Positions 13,625 through 16,902 of a stretch of DNA of 16,902 nucleotides are shown here, piece by piece. Made by a program: the position numbers and the translations under genes. Each line of letters begins with the position of its first letter. Position 1 is the first letter of the stretch. The notes beneath the pieces are model-generated. The model saw nothing but the letters and a program-made list of their open reading frames with translations. It did not search any database and had not been told where the DNA came from. Origin of the DNA: Methylotenera_A sp031429035 (GTDB taxonomy: Bacteria; Pseudomonadota; Gammaproteobacteria; Burkholderiales; Methylophilaceae); contig JANOYU010000084.1 of the NCBI GenBank assembly GCA_031429035.1, positions 1 to 16,902 of the forward strand, read 5' to 3'.

Positions 13625-13632
13625 ACCTCCTT
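13625..13632 (-). promoter_or_regulatory. Full-consensus ribosome-binding site of the DUF2147 gene, overlapping the ubiB stop
   Basis: AAGGAGGT on the minus strand is fully complementary to the anti-Shine-Dalgarno. It shares its first two bases with the ubiB TAA stop and stands 4 nt from the ATG at 13620. Most neighbouring genes have weak sites or none, so this stands out. Confidence 0.85.
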
Positions 13633-15199
13633 AGTATATAGACTTCATGTAAACACTTAAAAATAGGCCAATTTGCAAAACCAACGCTAAAATAATTGTG
13701 CAAGTTAGCCATTTTTGCCAGCGTGCTTGTTTTTGTTGTGCCGCAATAAGCGCATCAATACTGGCGCGTAGCGGGGCATCTTGCTCAGCTTGGGTTTGTT
13801 GATTTAAAAATTGGTGCACCAAGCGCGGCATTTGTGGCGCAGTTTTTAGTATAAATGGCAGTTCTTTTTTAAGGGTATTTAGCACGCTTCTAAAGCCCAC
13901 TTGCTCGCTCATCCAGCGTTTTAAAAACGGTTTGGCGGTTTGCCACAGGTCAATATTAGGGTCTAAATCGCGGCCTAGGCCTTCAATATTCAGCAGTGTT
14001 TTTTGCAGCATCACCAGCTGTGGTTGTATCACTACGCCGAACCTACGCGACATTTGAAACAAGCTTAACAACGTGCGACCAAAAGAAATATCTTTTAGCG
14101 GTTTATCAAATATAGGCTCGCAAATGGCGCGAATACAGGTTTCCAGCTCGTCCACATTGGTGTCGGCAGGCACCCAAGCCGATTCTATGTGCGCCACCGC
14201 CACATCGCGATAATCGCGATTAAAAAATGCTAAAAAATTGCGCGCCAAATAATATTTATCGGTGACACTTAGCGTGCCCATAATGCCAAAATCCAGCGCA
14301 ATAAAGCGGCCATCATCTGTTACTTGAATATTGCCAGGGTGCATATCGGCATGGAAAAATCCATCACGAAATACCTGCGTAAAAAATATCTCCACGCCAT
14401 CGTGCGCCAGTTGGGTAATGTCGATACCTTTAGAACGCAACACCTCAATTTGGCTAACAGGCGTGCCGTGCATACGCTGCATGGTCATCACCGTTTTGCG
14501 ACAAAAATCCCAATGAATATTAGGGATTAACAGCGGCGGGCTATGCGCGCTATGGCTTTTAAAATTGCGCGCTAATTGGCTGCAATTGGCAGCTTCTAAA
14601 GTTAGGTCTAATTCATGCTCGGTATGCCGTGCAAACTCGTTCACTACTTCTAGCGGTTTTAAGCGCTTGCCCTCGCTAGAAACCGTTTGCAGCAGCCATG
14701 CTAACGATTTTAACAGCGCAATATCTTGGTGAATCACCTTATCTATATTTGGCCGCAGCACTTTTACCGCCACTTCTTGGCCATCGGCCAGCTCGGCAAA
14801 ATGCACTTGCGCGACTGATGCGCTGGCCACACAAGCTTGATTAAACACGGGGAAAATTGTGTGTAAAGGTGCCCCAAACGCCGCTTCAATACTGGCTTGC
14901 ACTTCAGCATAAGCAAATGGCGGTACGCGATCTTGTAGCTTAGCCAGCTCGTCTGCCACGTCTGTTGGCAATAAATCACGGCGCGTTGACAGCATTTGGC
15001 CAAATTTAACAAAAACTGGCCCCAGTTTTTCTAAAGCTAGCCGTAATCTTACGCCGCGATTATCTTGTGGTTTGCGCCAAAACATCAGTATTTTGATAAG
15101 TGTGTGGAAAGGCTTAAACGCTTTGCGGCCGGCAATAAAGTCATCTAAGCGACACCACAAAAACACCCAAAAAATATAAGCCAAACGAAAATAATGCAC
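13631..15199 (-). CDS. ubiB: Ubiquinone biosynthesis atypical kinase UbiB
   Basis: Membrane-bound ADCK/ABC1-like ATPase needed for the hydroxylation steps of ubiquinone synthesis. The 522-aa protein has the KxGQ motif in VFVKFGQMLSTRRD (KFGQ 65-68), the Ala-rich nucleotide loop ASASVAQVH (125-133), Lys146 in VAVKV, the catalytic-type HADMHPGN (283-290) and LDFG (302-305). E. coli UbiB (546 aa) ends in two transmembrane helices. Here only one is evident (about 497-517), with the chain ending MKSIY. The start is GTG at 15199, giving MHYFRLAYIF, which aligns with the family N terminus. Its ribosome-binding site is weak. It lies 94 nt after ubiJ, with a hairpin-forming repeat in the gap. Confidence 0.96.
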   Translation of the reverse strand: MHYFRLAYIFWVFLWCRLDDFIAGRKAFKPFHTLIKILMFWRKPQDNRGVRLRLALEKLGPVFVKFGQMLSTRRDLLPTDVADELAKLQDRVPPFAYAEVQASIEAAFGAPLHTIFPVFNQACVASASVAQVHFAELADGQEVAVKVLRPNIDKVIHQDIALLKSLAWLLQTVSSEGKRLKPLEVVNEFARHTEHELDLTLEAANCSQLARNFKSHSAHSPPLLIPNIHWDFCRKTVMTMQRMHGTPVSQIEVLRSKGIDITQLAHDGVEIFFTQVFRDGFFHADMHPGNIQVTDDGRFIALDFGIMGTLSVTDKYYLARNFLAFFNRDYRDVAVAHIESAWVPADTNVDELETCIRAICEPIFDKPLKDISFGRTLLSLFQMSRRFGVVIQPQLVMLQKTLLNIEGLGRDLDPNIDLWQTAKPFLKRWMSEQVGFRSVLNTLKKELPFILKTAPQMPRLVHQFLNQQTQAEQDAPLRASIDALIAAQQKQARWQKWLTCTIILALVLQIGLFLSVYMKSIY

Positions 15200-15251
15200 G
15201 ATTATTGGCTTTCTTTGAAAAGTAATATATTTAATAGATAATTAGTGAGCA

Positions 15252-15345
15252 CTCTCTCTCCCCTTGCGGGAGAGGGCGGTGGAGAGGGGTATGTCATTTG
15301 CTGTCATCCTCTCCCTGACCCTCTCCTATCAAGGAAGAGGGGATG
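15252..15345. repeat. Inverted pair of CTCTCCC-rich repeats spanning the ubiJ 3' end
   Basis: Arm A (15252-15290) contains CTCTCCC/GGGAGAG (15256-15262 with 15268-15274). Arm B (about 15307-15345) is its imperfect reverse complement: the two share a CCTTG core, GGAGAGGG and GGAGAGG in the same order. The ubiJ stop codon (15294-15296) lies in the short spacer between the arms, and arm B is translated as the UbiJ C terminus. The CCTCTCCC...GGGAGAGG class is familiar as a dispersed repeat in proteobacteria (recalled, not checked). Confidence 0.7.
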
Positions 15346-15929
15346 TGCGCGAGATTGATTTTTTTTTCTAACTTTTGCAACCGTTTTTCAAAGCGCGCAA
15401 CATCGCTACGCAAGGTATCGACATCTACGTTAAAGCTTTCTACATGGCGTTTTTTGGCTAAAATATTCTTTTCTTCTTGCCAATATTCACTCAACATTTC
15501 TACAGAATCAGTCGCTTGTTTTTTTGCGGTACTGAATATATTTTTTGTGGCATTACCAATTTTATTGGCGGCAATGTCACCAGTTATCTTGCTTAAATCT
15601 TCTTCTACATCCCAGCGCATATTTTGCAAAACCTTGCTAAATTCGGTGGCTAAATGCGTGTCACCTTCTACTTTAAATTGCATTTTTGCCGCTTCATCGC
15701 CTGCCATCATTCTAAGCAACAGGCTGGGAGGCGCATAGATACTGGCTTCTGGCGCATGCGTTTCGCCGCCTATAGCCAAACTACCATCTTCTAAAATAAT
15801 AATATTGGCTTTGGCGAGTGCGAAATCAAACTGAATTGTTTTACCCGCAAAAGGCACAAGGTATGGCTTCGACCATTGATTCTGGCTGCAGATGTGTTGT
15901 AAAAATTTTGTAATAAGCGGCTTCAGCAT
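15294..15929 (-). CDS. ubiJ: Ubiquinone biosynthesis accessory factor UbiJ (SCP2 domain)
   Basis: Lipid-binding scaffold of the soluble ubiquinone-biosynthesis complex. The 211-aa protein has an N-terminal SCP2-like domain (about 10-110: PFAGKTIQFDF, then LAIGGETHAPEASIYAPPSLLLRM, then FKVEGDTHLATEF) and then WDVEEDLSKITGDIAANKIG, a conserved UbiJ block. A Lys/Glu-rich coiled coil (about 165-193, DTLRSDVARFEKRLQKLEKK) follows. The last residues, SSLIGEGQGEDDSK, are encoded by a dispersed-type repeat and look like an acquired tail (E. coli UbiJ is 201 aa). The ATG overlaps the ubiE stop by one base (TAATG), implying translational coupling. Position between ubiE and ubiB supports the call. Confidence 0.93.
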   Translation of the reverse strand: MLKPLITKFLQHICSQNQWSKPYLVPFAGKTIQFDFALAKANIIILEDGSLAIGGETHAPEASIYAPPSLLLRMMAGDEAAKMQFKVEGDTHLATEFSKVLQNMRWDVEEDLSKITGDIAANKIGNATKNIFSTAKKQATDSVEMLSEYWQEEKNILAKKRHVESFNVDVDTLRSDVARFEKRLQKLEKKINLAHIPSSLIGEGQGEDDSK

Positions 15930-16663
15930 TACAGTTTATAACCCTTATGTAAGGCAACCACGCCAGCACTTAAGTTGTAATAATCGGCCTTGCCGAACCC
16001 CGCATCCAGCAACATTTGTTTCAACGTTTCTTGGTCTGGATGCATGCGAATACTCTCGGCTAAATATTCGTAACTAGCTGCATCTTTGGCAATCAGTTTG
16101 CCCATTAATGGCAATAGTTTAAATGAGTAAAAATCGTAGACTTTTTCTAGCGGTTGCCACACTTTTGAGAACTCTAATACCAGCAATCTGCCGCCCACTT
16201 TAAGCACGCGCTGCATCTCTTTTAACGCAATATCTTTGTGCGTCATATTACGCAAGCCAAACGCCACAATCACGCAATCAAAGCTGTTATCTTTAAACGG
16301 TAGCGCCTCAGCATTACATTGCATGGCGGGCACGTTTAAGCCTGCGTCTAGCATGCGGTCGCGGCCAACCGCGAGCATACTGGCGTTAATGTCAGTGAGC
16401 GTAACTGAGCCAGTGTTGCCTACTTTTTTGGCAAATAATTTAGATAAATCGCCGCTACCGCCGGCAATATCTAGTACTTTGTCGCCCGCTTTTACACCGC
16501 TAATATCGGCTGCAAAGCGCTTCCAGCCTCGGTGCATGCCAGCCGACATAACATCGTTCATGACGTCGTATTTGCTGGCGACTGAGTGAAACACCTCGCC
16601 CACTTTTTGCTGTTTTTGTGATTCTTCTACCGTTTTAAAGCCAAAATGTGTTGTCTGTTTCAT
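15929..16663 (-). CDS. ubiE: Demethylmenaquinone/2-methoxy-6-polyprenyl-1,4-benzoquinol methyltransferase
   Basis: SAM-dependent C-methyltransferase of ubiquinone (and, where present, menaquinone) synthesis. The 244-aa protein begins MKQTTHFGFKTVEESQK, with the family signature KYDVMNDVMSAGMHRGWKR at about 31-49. Motif I for SAM binding is VLDIAGGSGDL (63-73), the acidic loop after beta-2 is TDINASML, and FGLRNMTHKDIAL and GGRLLVLEFSKVW follow. I chose the ATG at 16663, whose A is also the last base of the DUF971 stop (TGATG), with GAGGA 9 nt upstream. A TTG one codon earlier is possible but less likely. It is the first ubi gene of the operon and overlaps ubiJ by one base. Confidence 0.97.
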   Translation of the reverse strand: MKQTTHFGFKTVEESQKQQKVGEVFHSVASKYDVMNDVMSAGMHRGWKRFAADISGVKAGDKVLDIAGGSGDLSKLFAKKVGNTGSVTLTDINASMLAVGRDRMLDAGLNVPAMQCNAEALPFKDNSFDCVIVAFGLRNMTHKDIALKEMQRVLKVGGRLLVLEFSKVWQPLEKVYDFYSFKLLPLMGKLIAKDAASYEYLAESIRMHPDQETLKQMLLDAGFGKADYYNLSAGVVALHKGYKL

Positions 16664-16902
16664 CAAGCATTATCCTCACGTTTGTGCCCAGCCATCTTTA
16701 ACTTGGCAATGTAATCTTGCCACATCGCCTCGTAATTTTGGCCTAAATAATACAAATAATCCCAACTATATAGCCCTGTATCGTGGCCATCTGAGAACAC
16801 TAACTTGACCGCATAATTGCCGATGGGTTCGATGGCGGTGATATTCACCTGCTCTTTGCCCAGTTGCAGCGTTTCTTGGCCTGCGCCATGGCCGCGCACC
16901 TC
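16663..16902 (-). CDS. DUF971 family protein (gamma-butyrobetaine hydroxylase N-terminal-like), C-terminal part
   Basis: Eighty codons including the stop; the gene enters from the right edge. The visible part reads EVRGHGAGQETLQLGK, then ITAIEPIGNYAVKLVFSDGHDTGLYSWDYLY and LGQNYEAMWQDYI. This matches the DUF971 small-protein family, which shares its fold with the N-terminal domain of gamma-butyrobetaine dioxygenase. The apparent start at a GTG (Val in EVRGHG) is only an artefact of the window edge; homologues have about 50 more residues upstream. Its stop overlaps the ubiE start (TGATG). DUF971 genes directly upstream of ubiE are common in betaproteobacteria. A role in Fe-S or quinone metabolism has been suggested by context, but its function is unsettled. 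Confidence 0.9.
   Translation of the reverse strand, partial: EVRGHGAGQETLQLGKEQVNITAIEPIGNYAVKLVFSDGHDTGLYSWDYLYYLGQNYEAMWQDYIAKLKMAGHKREDNA

Noticed and set aside
1..16902. CRISPR array, prophage, complete insertion sequence or toxin-antitoxin pair
   Set aside because: I saw no evenly spaced repeats, no intact transposase or integrase and no pair of small overlapping toxin-like genes. Only short palindromic repeats and one gene scrap were found.

Overview
The window looks like chromosome from a betaproteobacterium, most likely a methylotroph of the Methylophilaceae (Methylotenera/Methylophilus type). I infer this from gene order (TPR protein, lolB, ispE, tRNA-Gln, prs, rplY, pth, ychF), from protein sequences of betaproteobacterial type, and from moderate-to-low G+C. 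The taxonomic call is inference; no database was searched.

Layout. (1) Positions 1-3784, minus strand: housekeeping block ispE, tRNA-Gln(UUG), prs, rplY, pth, ychF (ychF cut by the left edge). It covers isoprenoid precursor synthesis, Gln decoding, PRPP supply, the 5S-binding ribosomal protein, peptidyl-tRNA recycling and a ribosome-associated ATPase. Intrinsic terminators or hairpins lie after the tRNA, after prs and after rplY, so the block is not one uniform operon. (2) 3898-4923, plus strand: a glycosyltransferase-like gene inserted between ispE and lolB, which are normally neighbours. (3) 4934-7279, minus strand: lolB and an exported TPR protein, both envelope functions. (4) 7491-12465, plus strand: a four-gene ABC-transporter set resembling GldA/GldF/GldG plus a DUF4340 protein, followed by mutM (DNA repair). 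(5) 12466-12690: no intact gene; it holds a palindromic dispersed-type repeat and an apparent C-terminal scrap of an Rpn/PD-(D/E)XK nuclease gene. (6) 12691-16902, minus strand: DUF971 (cut by the right edge), ubiE, ubiJ, ubiB, a DUF2147 protein and a lipoprotein with a VOC/glyoxalase fold. The first three are tightly coupled by 1-nt stop/start overlaps, and the ubi genes make ubiquinone.

Four different intergenic palindromic repeats occur here: 216-295, 1721-1822, about 12574-12673, and 15252-15345. The last runs into the 3' end of ubiJ and seems to supply its last codons. The first codes for spurious peptides of a familiar kind.

I did not find a clear-cut new defence or mobile system. The best leads are the uncharacterised Gld-like ABC/DUF4340 cassette, the inserted glycosyltransferase, the repeat-derived UbiJ tail, and the DUF2147/VOC-lipoprotein pair attached to the ubiquinone operon.
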